Below are positions 8,606 through 17,989 of a stretch of DNA of 64,000 nt, piece by piece; within the stretch, counting starts at the first letter, position 1, and each line of letters begins with the position of its first letter. Both the position numbers and the translations under genes were made by a program. The DNA comes from Verrucomicrobium sp. GAS474 (GTDB taxonomy: Bacteria > Verrucomicrobiota > Verrucomicrobiia > Methylacidiphilales > GAS474), in NCBI RefSeq assembly GCF_900105685.1, contig NZ_LT629781.1, positions 3,332,611-3,396,610 on the forward strand. Direction: 5' to 3'. The notes under the pieces are model-generated. The model saw nothing but the letters and a program-made list of their open reading frames with translations. It made no database searches and was not told where the DNA came from.

Positions 8606-9871
8606 ATGACTGTCGTTTCCGCCCTCCTTTTCCTCCTTCTCGGTGCCCTCCTCGGCTTCCTGGCCGCCTTCTGGCTCCGCCGCGACGCCGGGACCGAGAC
8701 CGCCGTCCTGAAGGAGCGCCTGGAGCAGGAGCGGAAGCAGAACGCCGAGAAGCTCGCCGCCGTCGAGGCCGCCCACCGGGACGGCCAGATCGCCCTCTCC
8801 AACGCCTTCAAGACCCTCTCCGGCGAGGCCCTGGAGGCCAACAACCGCCGCTTCCTCGAAATGGCGAAGACCAGCCTCGCCACCTTCCAGGAAGGGGCGA
8901 AGGTTGACCTCGACAAGCGCCAGACCTCGATCGTCGAGCTGATGAAACCGGTGCGGGAAAGCCTCGAGCGGTTCGAGGGGAAGATCGGCGAGATCGAGAA
9001 AAGCCGCGTCGGGGCCTACGAGGGCCTCCGCCAACACCTCGAGACGATGGGCCAGACCCAGGAAAAGCTCCGCCTCGAGGCCTCCAACCTCGTCCGCGCC
9101 CTCCGCGCCCCCGCCACCCGGGGCCGGTGGGGGGAAATCCAGCTCCGCCGCGTCGTCGAGATGGCCGGGATGGTCGAGTATTGCGACTTCACCGAACAGG
9201 AGAGCGCCACCACCGATACCGGCCGCCTCCGCCCCGACCTCATCGTCCGCCTCCCCTCGAAGAAGAGCATCGTCGTCGACGCCAAGGCTCCCCTCTCCTC
9301 CTACCTCGAAGCCGCCGAGGCCCAGGACGACGAGACCCGCCTCCTGAAGCTCCGCGACCACGCCCGCCAGATCCGCGACCACATCGCCGCGCTGAGCCGG
9401 AAGAGCTACTGGGAACAGTTCACCCCCTCGCCCGAGTTCGTCGTCCTCTTCCTGCCGGGGGAAAACTTCTTCGGCGCGGCGCTGGAGCACGATCCCGGCC
9501 TCATCGAGGCGGGGGTCGAGAAGCGGGTCATCCTCGCCACGCCGACGACGCTGATCGCCCTCCTCCAGGCCGTCGCCTACGGCTGGCGGCAGGAGAGCCT
9601 CGCCGCGAACGCCCAGGAAATCAGCGCCCTCGGCACCGAACTCCACAAGCGCCTCGCCACCATGACCGACCACTGGAACGACATGGGAAAGCACCTCGGC
9701 CAATCGGTCGACGCCTACAACAAGGCGACCTCCTCCCTCACCAGCCGCGTCCTCGTCACCGCCCGGAAGTTCAAGGAACTCGACGCCGCCCACGCCGCCG
9801 CCGAACTCCCCGACGCCCTCCCCGTGGCGAAGATCATCGAGGCTGGGAAGCTCGGCGAGCTGGGGCTCTGA
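8606..9871 (+). CDS. rmuC: RmuC-family DNA recombination-limiting protein
   Basis: 421 aa. RmuC proteins limit inversions at short repeats and carry a predicted nuclease-like fold. N-terminal transmembrane helix at about 5-22, a coiled-coil region up to about 130, then the RmuC domain with the hallmark [41 protein letters not shown] and [12 protein letters not shown], followed by [20 protein letters not shown]. The ATG at 8606 is chosen because the longer frame upstream overlaps the helicase gene antisense. Confidence 0.93.
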   Translation: MTVVSALLFLLLGALLGFLAAFWLRRDAGTETAVLKERLEQERKQNAEKLAAVEAAHRDGQIALSNAFKTLSGEALEANNRRFLEMAKTSLATFQEGAKVDLDKRQTSIVELMKPVRESLERFEGKIGEIEKSRVGAYEGLRQHLETMGQTQEKLRLEASNLVRALRAPATRGRWGEIQLRRVVEMAGMVEYCDFTEQESATTDTGRLRPDLIVRLPSKKSIVVDAKAPLSSYLEAAEAQDDETRLLKLRDHARQIRDHIAALSRKSYWEQFTPSPEFVVLFLPGENFFGAALEHDPGLIEAGVEKRVILATPTTLIALLQAVAYGWRQESLAANAQEISALGTELHKRLATMTDHWNDMGKHLGQSVDAYNKATSSLTSRVLVTARKFKELDAAHAAAELPDALPVAKIIEAGKLGELGL

Positions 9872-9890
9872 TCGGGAGCCGACCCCAGGG

Positions 9891-11825
9891 TCAACGCCCT
9901 TCCTTGAGAACGAAGAGACGCATGCCGTCGGCCTCGGTCCGCAAGGCGTAGTGCTCGTTCACATAGCGGCCCACTTCGGGGAAACGGTCGATCCCCTCGG
10001 TCGCCCGGTCGTGGAAGAGGTAACTGCCCGGCCCCACCGCCTCGACGAACAGCCGGGGACGATTCCTCGCGAGGTCGTGAAGAAACCGGGCCTGATAGAA
10101 CGCCTGCCGCGGCCCTCCGCCGATCGCCATGTCGGTCGAGGGCTCCCGCGTCCCGAGGGGGAGGCCTGCGAAGACCGCCAACTCCGGGGACCATCCCCAG
10201 ATCGCGATCCGGTCGCCGGGCCGGGCCTCGGCCTGGACCGCCCGGGCCATCGGCGAATCGACCGGGCAACGAGTCACGAGAAGCGTCCGCCCATAGCCCT
10301 TCGTGTACTTGGCCAGGAAGAGGAGCGGAACCGCCGCGCAGAGAAGGAATGGGGCGAGACGCGGGAACCGTTCCGCCTGCCCCCAGAGCAACGCCATGAG
10401 AAGGAAGATCCCCAACGCCGAGAAATGGTGGAAATGGGGAATCTCCACCAAGACCACAACGAAGAGGGCGATGCCCACCCACCCCCACCGCTTCCCCACC
10501 TGCGCCCGCGCCAGGGCGAAGAGAACGAGGAGCACAGCCACACAGACCGCCGCCGCAGGCCACGCCATCACGCGGGACCCGCCGGTTCCCCTCGGCGCAT
10601 AATAAAAGACCACGATCCCGCCCCAGACGATCAAGCCGGCCAGAAGCGCCCCCGGAATCGACCACCCCCGCCGACCAGCAAAGAGCGCCTGCCGCGCCCC
10701 GATCGTCATCAGGACCGCCAAGGCCGGAAGGAGATAAAGGATGTAATGGAACGTCCCCTTCCCCGAAGTCGTCACCGCAACGACGGCCACGAGGAAGAAG
10801 CCGAGCGCCCAGGAAAGGATCCACCGCCCCTGCCGCCGCCTCCACGCGGGGAAAACCAGGCAGAGCAGGAGAAAGGAAAGCATCATCGAAAGGACGTGAA
10901 CCGCCGTCTTCGGATTGAAGAGGAACTCGAGGGCAACGTCGCCACGCTGGAGCAGGCCCACCCCCTTGCTGTACTCGACGGCCCAGACGATGTAGGCGTT
11001 CCAAAAATCGCCGACAGCCCCCTGGCTTTGGAGAAAGGCGAAAAACAGCGCCAGCGGCACCCCCGCCCCGCCGACCAGGAAGCCAGCCGCCTTCCATCCC
11101 CCCGGCTTCCGCACCGCGAGGCCCAACCCCGTTAACCCAAGGAAGAGCGCCTCGGGCGCTCCCTGCAGCTTCACGAAGGGCTGCAGCGCGAGCACCCCCC
11201 CCAGCGCCGCCAGATCGAACCGCAGCCAGCCGACCGCCGTCCCCTTCCAGATCCGGGCCAACAGCCAGAGGGCGGCCCCGAAGAGCGGGAGCGAGAGATG
11301 CTCGCTGCTGTAGTGGATCCATTCGATATGGATCGCCAGGGCGAAGAAGAGGAAGAACGGAAAGACCGAGAGCCGGGCCAGCGGCTCCCCGAAGAGACGC
11401 CGGACGGCGAGCCAGAAAAAGAGGAGGAAGAGCCCCTCGTCGAAGATCGCCGTGATCCGCTCGGTGATAAAGCTGAGGGGAAGGCCGAAGGGGGCGGTCC
11501 ACAACAGCTGGAGCGCGATCAGGGGGCCGCCCGAATAGCTGTCGACATCGCGCCAGGGGACGATCCCGTGGAGGTCGCGGTAGGTGATCGCCTCGGCGAG
11601 GAAGACATCCTCGTCGGTGTTGAACGGGAGGGGAAAGAGGATCGTCGGGACGCGGAGGGCGTAGACGGCGAGGAAGAGGCCGAGGGCGAAGAGCCAGGGC
11701 CGGTCCCAGGCGGGACGCCGCGCCTTCGGCAGGAACGAGGACCAGGCCAGCATCGCCATCCCCGCGACGAGCGCCAGGCCCGTCCCCTGGGAAAGCAGCG
11801 GGAAAAGAGCGGGACTGGAAAACAT
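9891..11825 (-). CDS. Polytopic glycosyltransferase-like membrane protein (GT39/GT83-type)
   Basis: 644 aa with about 11-13 hydrophobic helices and a C-terminal soluble part of about 130 residues. The first loop after the initial helices carries NTDEDVFLAEA, reminiscent of the acidic motif of lipid-linked-sugar glycosyltransferases of the dolichyl-phosphate-mannose mannosyltransferase/ArnT superfamily, which use polyprenyl-phosphate sugars on the outer face of the inner membrane. Divergent from a family 2 glycosyltransferase 77 bases away, suggesting a joint role in surface glycan or lipid modification. Exact donor and acceptor cannot be told. The ATG giving MFSS is preferred; upstream in-frame sequence overlaps the neighbouring gene antisense. 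Confidence 0.8.
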   Translation of the reverse strand: MFSSPALFPLLSQGTGLALVAGMAMLAWSSFLPKARRPAWDRPWLFALGLFLAVYALRVPTILFPLPFNTDEDVFLAEAITYRDLHGIVPWRDVDSYSGGPLIALQLLWTAPFGLPLSFITERITAIFDEGLFLLFFWLAVRRLFGEPLARLSVFPFFLFFALAIHIEWIHYSSEHLSLPLFGAALWLLARIWKGTAVGWLRFDLAALGGVLALQPFVKLQGAPEALFLGLTGLGLAVRKPGGWKAAGFLVGGAGVPLALFFAFLQSQGAVGDFWNAYIVWAVEYSKGVGLLQRGDVALEFLFNPKTAVHVLSMMLSFLLLCLVFPAWRRRQGRWILSWALGFFLVAVVAVTTSGKGTFHYILYLLPALAVLMTIGARQALFAGRRGWSIPGALLAGLIVWGGIVVFYYAPRGTGGSRVMAWPAAAVCVAVLLVLFALARAQVGKRWGWVGIALFVVVLVEIPHFHHFSALGIFLLMALLWGQAERFPRLAPFLLCAAVPLLFLAKYTKGYGRTLLVTRCPVDSPMARAVQAEARPGDRIAIWGWSPELAVFAGLPLGTREPSTDMAIGGGPRQAFYQARFLHDLARNRPRLFVEAVGPGSYLFHDRATEGIDRFPEVGRYVNEHYALRTEADGMRLFVLKEGR

Positions 11826-11902
11826 AGTCTGGGCTGCGAGGCCAAGGTTCTGGCTTTTATTTCCATTGAAAAGAAAAAAAAGTCTGTTTGAGTTTGGGGC
11901 GC

Positions 11903-12640
11903 ATGAAGCCCACCCCGATCGTCCCTCTGACTGAACCGGTCTCCATCCTGATGCCGGTGTGCAACGAGGCCGACGTGATCCGCGGCGTCGTCGAGGAATG
12001 GATCGAGGACGTCGTGCGGCACCTCCCCGCGGGCTCCGAATTCGTCTTCGAGGACGGGAACAGCACCGACGGCACCCGCGAGATCCTCCGCGAGCTCGCG
12101 GCGAAGCATCCCTTCCTCCGGGTCGTCGAGCAGCCGATGCGGGACGGCTTCGCGGCGGCGACCCGCCGCCTCTACAACGAGGCACGCTGCCCCTGGATCT
12201 TCTTCACCGATTCCGACGGCCAGTACGTCGCCGCCGATTTCTGGAAGGTGGCCCGCTACGCCGGCCAATACGACCTCATCCACGGCGCGAAGATCGGGCG
12301 GAAGGATCCCTGGCTCCGCCGCTACGCCTCGGCGATCTTCAACAAGCTGACCTGGTTCTTCTTCGGCGTCCCCTACCTCGACGTCAACTCGGCCTTCCGG
12401 CTGATGCGGACCGCCATGGTCCTCGACATCCTCCCCCGGACGACCTGCATGCCGACCCTCCTCAACACGGAGCTCCTCCTCCGCGCCGAGCTGGAGAACT
12501 ACACGATCAAGCAGGTCTACGTCCTCCACCGCGTCCGCCGCTTCGGCGTCAGCCGGGGTCTGCCTCCGGGGCGTTTCGCGTCCGAGTCGTGGCGGGCGTT
12601 TATTGGCCTTCTTAATATTAAGAAGAGCTATCGGGCGTAG
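11903..12640 (+). CDS. Family 2 glycosyltransferase
   Basis: 245 aa, GT-A fold. Nucleotide-sugar site starts with VSILMPVCNEADVI, followed by FEDGNSTDGT and the metal-binding FTDSDGQY (DxD-like). C-terminal part (VPYLDVNSAFRLMR) resembles dolichyl-phosphate mannose/polyprenyl-phosphate glycosyltransferases, so it may make the lipid-linked donor used by the divergent membrane glycosyltransferase; that link is inference. ATG (MKPT) preferred over a TTG 15 bases upstream. Confidence 0.88.
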   Translation: MKPTPIVPLTEPVSILMPVCNEADVIRGVVEEWIEDVVRHLPAGSEFVFEDGNSTDGTREILRELAAKHPFLRVVEQPMRDGFAAATRRLYNEARCPWIFFTDSDGQYVAADFWKVARYAGQYDLIHGAKIGRKDPWLRRYASAIFNKLTWFFFGVPYLDVNSAFRLMRTAMVLDILPRTTCMPTLLNTELLLRAELENYTIKQVYVLHRVRRFGVSRGLPPGRFASESWRAFIGLLNIKKSYRA

Positions 12641-12653
12641 GGGGCGCGCCACG

Positions 12654-12781
12654 CTGTGACCCTGAAAGGGTCACAGAAATTAGCCGGGGGTCGAGCGTAG
12701 CGACACCCCCGGGACCGGATCGAATATAAGGCGCGCTCCGCAGAGGATCTTTCTTTCCCCGTGATTCCAGCCGGAGCGCGC
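12654..12781. repeat. Three-hairpin intergenic element, copy A
   Basis: Fills the gap between two convergent genes. Hairpin 1: CTGTGACCC / GGGTCACAG (12654-12676, loop TGAAA). Hairpin 2: CCGGGGGT / ACCCCCGG (12684-12691 with 12705-12712) around the 13-base loop CGAGCGTAGCGAC. Hairpin 3: GCGCGCTCCG / CGGAGCGCGC (12731-12740 with 12772-12781) around a 31-base loop containing AGGATCT and CCCCGT. A second copy with the same three-part layout, a nearly identical hairpin-2 loop and compensated stem changes is at 41521-41640. It may act as a bidirectional terminator, mRNA 3' structure or mobile REP-like element. Confidence 0.75.
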
Positions 12782-12813
12782 TTCGGAGAAGGAAAGATGG
12801 CCCTCGGGGAGGC

Positions 12814-13323
12814 CTAGGGAGCCTGCGAGTCCCGCTTCTGCGCCATTTCCTGGGCCACGGCCTTGCCGACGTTCTCTCCCCACTTCATTCCCAGCTGCAT
12901 GCTTTCCTGCATCAGCTTCGGCTGGACGGCCAGCATGTGCTGCCCGGCGGGGCTTTGGTAGAAGGCGTTGAGCGCCTTCAGGTCGTCGACGGAGTAATAT
13001 TTCGCGTAGAGCGCCATCGTCTGGTTGATGAGGCTCTTCGTGTCGAGCTTCTCCCGCAGGTGGTCCCAGAATTCGGTCGGGACGGTCGTGTTCGTCGCCC
13101 GGGCTTGGCCGATGATCTGGTCGAGGATCTGGTCCATCATCCGCGAGACGCCCGAGACCTCCATCAGCTTCCGGATCTCCTCGGCCTTCGCCGGATCGAC
13201 CTCGGCGGCCGAAGGGGCCGACGGAGCCGAAGGCAACGACGGCGTCGCCTGGGCCAGGGCCCGGACGGGAGAGCCCGAAACGAGCACGGAAAGCGACAAC
13301 GCCAGCAGGAGGATCTGTTTCAT
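12814..13323 (-). CDS. Secreted DUF2059-domain protein
   Basis: 169 aa. N-terminal signal peptide (MKQILLLALSLSVLVSGSPV, cleavage likely after ALAQA), then a Pro/Ser/Ala linker and a DUF2059-like helical domain: EIRKLMEVSGVSRMMDQILD, FWDHLREKLD, LINQTMALYAKYYSVDDLKA followed by LNAFYQSPAGQHML. DUF2059 proteins are periplasmic and of unknown function. The ATG at 13323 is chosen because it begins the signal peptide; an in-frame extension to 13446 lacks one. Confidence 0.85.
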   Translation of the reverse strand: MKQILLLALSLSVLVSGSPVRALAQATPSLPSAPSAPSAAEVDPAKAEEIRKLMEVSGVSRMMDQILDQIIGQARATNTTVPTEFWDHLREKLDTKSLINQTMALYAKYYSVDDLKALNAFYQSPAGQHMLAVQPKLMQESMQLGMKWGENVGKAVAQEMAQKRDSQAP

Positions 13324-13454
13324 CGTGAGAGGGGGATGGACGACTCTCGCAGAGCCGCCACCCGAGCCGCAAGGCCGAAAGAATTCGTTCAACCCAAAGG
13401 GATCAAGAACCTGTTTGCCTCCCGCAAAAGAGGCGTCTACCGTCATTCCTTCCC

Positions 13455-14924
13455 ATGGACGAACTCAGCGAATTGCTTCAACTCCGCCGCGCCAAGCTCG
13501 ACGCGTGGCGCGCCGAGGGGACCGACCCCTTCGGCACCTCCTTCCCCGACACCCTCTCCGTCGCCTCGGTCATCGCCGACTTCGCCGAGGAAAAGAGCGT
13601 CCGCGTCGCGGGCCGCCTCGTCGCCCTCCGCGACATGGGCAAGAGCATCTTCGGCCACTTCCTCGACCAGACGGGCAAGCTCCAGTTCTACGCGAACAAG
13701 CAGTCCCTCTGCGGCGACGCCGCCGACGCCGCCCTCCTCGAATCGTTCCGCCGCCTCGACCTCGGCGACATCGTCGGCTTCGAGGGAACCCTCTTCACCA
13801 CCCGGACCGGCGAGAAGACGGTGAAGGTGACGAAGTTCGTCCTCCTCTCGAAGTCGCTCCGTCCCCTCCCCTCGGCCTGGCACGGCCTCTCCGACGACGA
13901 GACCCGCTACCGCCAACGCTACCTCGACCTCATCGTGAACGAGGAGGTCCGCCGCACCTTCGTCCTGCGGAGCAGGATCGTCAGCGAGATCCGCCGCTAC
14001 CTGGAGGAGCGCGGCTTCCTCGAAGTCGAGACCCCGATGATGCAGGCCATCGCGGGCGGCGCGGCGGCCCAGCCCTTCGTCACCCACCACAAGGCCCTCA
14101 ACCTCCAGCTCTACCTCCGCATCGCGACGGAGCTCTACCTGAAGCGCCTCCTCGTGGGCGGCTTCGAGCGGGTCTTCGAGATCAACCGCAATTTCCGCAA
14201 CGAGGGCCTCTCCCGGAAGCACAACCCCGAGTTCACCGCGATCGAGATCTACCAGGCCTATGCCGACTACGAGGCGATGGCCTCCTTCGTCGAGGGCCTC
14301 GTCATCCACCTCGCGCAGACCGTGATCGGGAGCCTCCGGATCGCCACCGGCCCGACCCCCGAGGACGGCAGCCCGCGCAAGACGATCGACCTGACCGGGC
14401 CGTGGCCGCGCAAGCGTTACCGCGACGCCGTGAAGGAAGCCGCCGGGGCCGACTGGTTCGACCTCACCCCCGAAGGCCGCCGGAAGCGGGCCGCCGAGAT
14501 CGGCGTCGAGATCGGCCCCGACCTCCTCGACCACGAGGTGACGAACCACGTCTTCGAGAAGAAGGTCGAGGCCGTCACGGTGAACCCGGTCTTCATCACC
14601 CATCTCCCGAAGGAACTCGTCCCCCTGGCGAAGCAGAACGCCGAGGATCCGAGCGTCGTCGACGTCTTCGAACTCCTCATCAACGGACAGGAAATCTCCC
14701 CCGGCTACAGCGAGCTCAACGACCCCATCGTCCAGCGCTCGCGACTGGAGGAGCAGGTCGGCGAGGAAGTCCACAACCTCGACGAGGACTTCCTCCTCGC
14801 CCTGGAGCACGGCATGCCCCCGGCGGGCGGCATCGGCATCGGCGTCGACCGCCTCGTCATGCTCCTCACCGGGGCCGAGTCGATCCGCGACGTGATCCTC
14901 TTCCCGCTCCTGCGGCCCAAATAA
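13455..14924 (+). CDS. lysS: Lysine--tRNA ligase, class II
   Basis: 489 aa, normal length. Charges tRNA-Lys with lysine in the cytoplasm. N-terminal OB-fold anticodon-binding domain (VRVAGRLVALRDMGKSIFGH), then the class II core with motif 1 (GFLEVETPMM), motif 2 (FEINRNFRNEGLSRKHNPEF) and motif 3 (GGIGIGVDRLVMLL), plus the family stretch GQEISPGYSELNDP. No Shine-Dalgarno precedes the ATG; the leader is TTCCTTCCC. The MFS transporter begins immediately after its stop. Confidence 0.97.
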   Translation: MDELSELLQLRRAKLDAWRAEGTDPFGTSFPDTLSVASVIADFAEEKSVRVAGRLVALRDMGKSIFGHFLDQTGKLQFYANKQSLCGDAADAALLESFRRLDLGDIVGFEGTLFTTRTGEKTVKVTKFVLLSKSLRPLPSAWHGLSDDETRYRQRYLDLIVNEEVRRTFVLRSRIVSEIRRYLEERGFLEVETPMMQAIAGGAAAQPFVTHHKALNLQLYLRIATELYLKRLLVGGFERVFEINRNFRNEGLSRKHNPEFTAIEIYQAYADYEAMASFVEGLVIHLAQTVIGSLRIATGPTPEDGSPRKTIDLTGPWPRKRYRDAVKEAAGADWFDLTPEGRRKRAAEIGVEIGPDLLDHEVTNHVFEKKVEAVTVNPVFITHLPKELVPLAKQNAEDPSVVDVFELLINGQEISPGYSELNDPIVQRSRLEEQVGEEVHNLDEDFLLALEHGMPPAGGIGIGVDRLVMLLTGAESIRDVILFPLLRPK

Positions 14925-14926
14925 CG

Positions 14927-16312
14927 GTGAGCACGGAGGGACAGGCAGCGGCGGTCGTGCCCCCGGGATCGGGCATGCCGAAGGGGATCTGGAACGCCCA
15001 CGTGTTCCAGTTCTTCAACACCTTCTCCTTCTCCATCGTCATCGGGGCCCACATGATCCTGTACTTCAAGTACCTGGGGGCCTCCGCCACCGTCATCGGC
15101 ATTGTCACCGCCCTGCCGAACATCCTGAACATCCTCCAGATCCCCGCCGCCAGCTTCGTCGAGCGGGTCGGCTACCGGAACTTCGTCCTCCGGGGCTGGA
15201 CGGCGCGGACCTTCATCATCCTCGGCATCGTCTGCGTCCCGGCCATCGCCTTCCGCCTCGGCGGGACGACCGGGATGATGCTGATGATCTTCCTCCTCTT
15301 CGCCTACAACTTCTCCCGGGGCATCTCCGCCTGCGGCTTCCTGCCGTGGATGACCCACCTCGTCCCCGAAAACGTCCGGGGGACCTTCGTCTCCCGGGAC
15401 CAGGCCTTCGGGGCCGTCGCCTCCTTCATCACCGTCATCGGCGGCGCCCTCCTCTTCCGCGCCGTCACCGGAGCCACGGCCTACACCATCTCCTTCTCCC
15501 TCGCCTTCCTCACCGCCGCCGTCAGCCTCACCTTCCTCCGCCGCATCCCCGACATCCCCGTGCCGCCCGAATCCCGCAGCACGGAAAAGATCCCCTGGCG
15601 CTCGATGATCCTCTACCGGCCCTTCCTGAAGCTCCTCGTCTACAACGTCGTGGTGAACCTCGGCCTCGCCGGGGCGGGCGTCCTCTGGGTGCCGACCCTC
15701 CGGGACGTCTACCATTGGCCCACCACGGACATCTTCCTCCTCACCTCGGTCGCCGCCTTCTTCGCCATCTCCGTCATCTGGGGCTTCGGCCGGATCGTCG
15801 ACCGCGTCGGCAGCCGCCCCCTTCTCGCCTTCTCGGGCCTCTGCCTCTTCGTCCACTTCATGCTGTGGGCCGCCGTCTCGACCCGGCTCCTCTACCCCCA
15901 TTTCGCCGTCGTCGTCGTCCTGGAACTCTTCGCCGCCCTCGGCAGTTCGGTCTTCGGCATGGCGAACACCCGCCTCGCCATGGCCACCGTCCCCGCCATG
16001 GGCCGGAGCCACTTCTTCGCCCTCTTCAGCGTCACCATGAGCATCGCCCTCGGCGTCGGCCCGATCTTCTGGGGCATCCTCGCCGACAGCCTCGCCCCGC
16101 TCCACATCGCCCTCGGCGCGACCGGGGAGATCAACCACTACACCGTCTGCTACGTCGGCGTCGCCCTCATCTGCCTTTCCTCCCTCCTCTTCCTGAAGAA
16201 ACTCGACGAACCCCGGGCGATGACCACCGAGGCCTTCTTCCACGAACTCTTCGTCGCCACGCCCTGGCGGGCCATCTCCCGCCTCATCTACCGGAGACCT
16301 CCGACCCTCTAA
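14927..16312 (+). CDS. Major facilitator superfamily transporter
   Basis: 461 aa from the GTG directly after lysS; an alternative ATG at 14975 gives 445 aa and starts right at the first membrane helix. About 12 transmembrane helices, with the loop signature GFGRIVDRVGSRPLLAFSG between helices 8 and 9. Substrate unknown. Tight coupling to lysS and to the following acyltransferase recalls other bacteria where transporters and acyltransferases for lysophospholipids sit together, but that is only suggestive. Start uncertain: neither candidate has a strong ribosome binding site. Confidence 0.83.
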   Translation: MSTEGQAAAVVPPGSGMPKGIWNAHVFQFFNTFSFSIVIGAHMILYFKYLGASATVIGIVTALPNILNILQIPAASFVERVGYRNFVLRGWTARTFIILGIVCVPAIAFRLGGTTGMMLMIFLLFAYNFSRGISACGFLPWMTHLVPENVRGTFVSRDQAFGAVASFITVIGGALLFRAVTGATAYTISFSLAFLTAAVSLTFLRRIPDIPVPPESRSTEKIPWRSMILYRPFLKLLVYNVVVNLGLAGAGVLWVPTLRDVYHWPTTDIFLLTSVAAFFAISVIWGFGRIVDRVGSRPLLAFSGLCLFVHFMLWAAVSTRLLYPHFAVVVVLELFAALGSSVFGMANTRLAMATVPAMGRSHFFALFSVTMSIALGVGPIFWGILADSLAPLHIALGATGEINHYTVCYVGVALICLSSLLFLKKLDEPRAMTTEAFFHELFVATPWRAISRLIYRRPPTL

Positions 16313-16329
16313 CCTTGGCCCGACCCTCC

Positions 16330-16968
16330 GTGAAACGCCTCCTCACCGCCCTCCTCCAGGCCGCCATCGTCCGCCTCGCCGCCTTCCTCATCCGGCTCCT
16401 CTCCGCCAGCCTCCGCTTCGAGGTCGTCGATCAGGGCGGCGTGATCGCCCATCCGCCGCAGGGGCCCCTCATCTACGCCTTCTGGCACAACCGCCTCCTC
16501 CTCATCCCGCCGATCTACCGCCACTTCTTTCCGAAGCGCCCCGCCGTCGTCCTCGCCAGCCGGAGCAAGGACGGGGAGCTGATCAGCCGGATCGTCGGCC
16601 GCTTCAACGTCGGCACCGCGCGCGGCTCCACCTCGAAGAAAGGCGGCCTCGGCATCCGCGCCTTCCTCCGCTACATCGCCGAGGGCCACGACGCCGCCAT
16701 CACTCCGGACGGCCCCCGCGGCCCCCGCTACCGCGTGAAGCCCGGCGTCGTCACCGCCGCCCAGCTCTCCGGCGCGGCCATCGTTCCCATCACCTACACC
16801 CTCGGCTGGAAGAAGGAGATCCGGAGCTGGGACCGCTTCCAGATTCCCCTCCCCTTCTCCACCTGCCGCATCGTCTGGGGAACGCCCCTCCACGTCCCGC
16901 CCGAGCTCACTCCCGAGGAGATCGAAGCCTGGTGCCTGAAGGTGGGGGAGGCCTTGGGCGGGGATTGA
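16330..16968 (+). CDS. DUF374-type lysophospholipid acyltransferase family protein
   Basis: 212 aa from GTG; a TTG 15 bases upstream is also possible. Diagnostic motifs of the DUF374 branch: FWHNRLLLIP, LASRSKDGELISRIV, GTARGSTSKKGG and TPDGPRGPRYRVKPG. Proteins of this branch are related to LpxL/PlsC acyltransferases and occur in outer-membrane bacteria, probably acylating a glycolipid or phospholipid at the inner membrane. One hydrophobic N-terminal helix (about 5-28). Follows the MFS gene by 17 bases, so likely co-transcribed. Confidence 0.88.
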   Translation: MKRLLTALLQAAIVRLAAFLIRLLSASLRFEVVDQGGVIAHPPQGPLIYAFWHNRLLLIPPIYRHFFPKRPAVVLASRSKDGELISRIVGRFNVGTARGSTSKKGGLGIRAFLRYIAEGHDAAITPDGPRGPRYRVKPGVVTAAQLSGAAIVPITYTLGWKKEIRSWDRFQIPLPFSTCRIVWGTPLHVPPELTPEEIEAWCLKVGEALGGD

Positions 16969-17012
16969 ACGGTGATTTGTTGAGCTTTTTTCGACCTTCG
17001 CTGCAAATTGAT

Positions 17013-17041
17013 TTGCCAGCCGGAAAAAACTCTTCTACACC
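17013..17041 (+). promoter_or_regulatory. Candidate sigma-70 promoter of tRNA-Val
   Basis: TTGCCA at 17013-17018 and TACACC at 17036-17041, spaced 17 bases, ending 22 bases before the tRNA. The surrounding stretch is AT-rich relative to the coding sequence. Confidence 0.5.
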
Positions 17042-17063
17042 TACCTTTCCCATCGCCGGGAAT

Positions 17064-17138
17064 GCGCGGTTAGCTCAGTGGTAGAGCACTACATTGACAC
17101 TGTAGGGGTCGGCAGTTCAAACCTGCCACCGCGCACCA
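17064..17138 (+). tRNA. tRNA-Val (anticodon GAC), CCA encoded
   Basis: Folds as a complete cloverleaf: acceptor GCGCGGT / ACCGCGC, D arm GCTC / GAGC, anticodon stem CTACA / TGTAG with loop TTGACAC (anticodon GAC), short variable loop GGGTC, and T arm GGCAG / CTGCC with TTCAAAC. Discriminator A and a genomically encoded CCA follow. GAC reads GTC and GTT codons; GTC is the dominant valine codon in this window. Confidence 0.97.
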
Positions 17139-17163
17139 CCTTCCTCCCCCCGATCGGGCCCCG

Positions 17164-17838
17164 ATGCCCGATCTCTTCTACCGGCTCTGCCAGTTCTCCG
17201 TCCGGCTCCTCGCGCTCCTCTTCGTCTCCCTCCGCGTCTCGGGCCGGGAGCATCTCCCCCGCCGGGGCGCCTTCATCCTCGCCTCGAACCACGTCAGCCA
17301 CTTCGATCCGCCCGTCCTCACCGCGGCCACCCCCCGCCCGATCGATTACCTCACCTCGGCCGAGTTCTTCCAGCATCCCTTCGTCTCCCGCTTCTTCCGG
17401 GCGCTGAACGCCTTCGCCTTCGACCGGACCCGCCGCGACCTCGCCTCGATCAAGGTCTGCCTCGACCGCCTCGAGCGGGGCCGCTGCGTCGGCATCTTCG
17501 TCGAGGGCGGCATCCGCCACGGCCCCACCTCGGTCCTCAACGGCGGCCCCATCAAGGACGGCTCCCTCACCCTGGCCCGGAACGCCCGGGTCCCCATCGT
17601 CCCCGTCCTCCTCGTCGGCCCCGACCAGCTCTACCAATGGCGGAGCCTCTTCCGGCGCCCCCGCCTCTTCGTCCGCTTCGGCCCGCCCATCGTCCCCTCC
17701 GAGGGGGCCGATCCCCGGGACCTCTCCCTCCTCTTCAAGGAAGAGATGATCCGCCTCCACGCCGACCTTGACCGGGAGGTTTCCCTCCGTCCGGTCGAGC
17801 GGGCCGTCTCGGCCCAGGTGCGTTGGGAGAAAAGATAA
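17164..17838 (+). CDS. 1-acyl-sn-glycerol-3-phosphate acyltransferase-like protein (PlsC family)
   Basis: 224 aa. Transfers an acyl chain to lysophosphatidic acid or a similar lipid at the inner membrane. Motif I NHVSHFD with His43 and Asp48 (H-x4-D) is intact. Motif III is FVEGGIRHG (112-120), diverging from the usual FPEGTRS but keeping Glu-Gly. One hydrophobic N-terminal helix. It begins 25 bases after the tRNA and could be read from the tRNA promoter. It is the second acyltransferase within 1 kb, of a different subfamily from the DUF374 gene. Confidence 0.88.
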   Translation: MPDLFYRLCQFSVRLLALLFVSLRVSGREHLPRRGAFILASNHVSHFDPPVLTAATPRPIDYLTSAEFFQHPFVSRFFRALNAFAFDRTRRDLASIKVCLDRLERGRCVGIFVEGGIRHGPTSVLNGGPIKDGSLTLARNARVPIVPVLLVGPDQLYQWRSLFRRPRLFVRFGPPIVPSEGADPRDLSLLFKEEMIRLHADLDREVSLRPVERAVSAQVRWEKR

Positions 17839-17989
17839 AACGTAATTTATATAATGTCATTTTAAGCAGATTATTGTTTTCAATTTGCAACGATTCTGCT
17901 ACATTTTTCACCCAACTCCCTACTCTCTTTCATGGGGAAAAAGGGCGTTCAAACAGAAGGCCGGGCTTCCTTCTTACGTTCAATAAGGC

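Noticed and set aside
13025..16312. 1,095-codon plus-strand frame spanning the lysS region
   Set aside because: Its first half is lysS read out of frame (Arg/Pro-rich); only the 3' part, the MFS transporter, is real.
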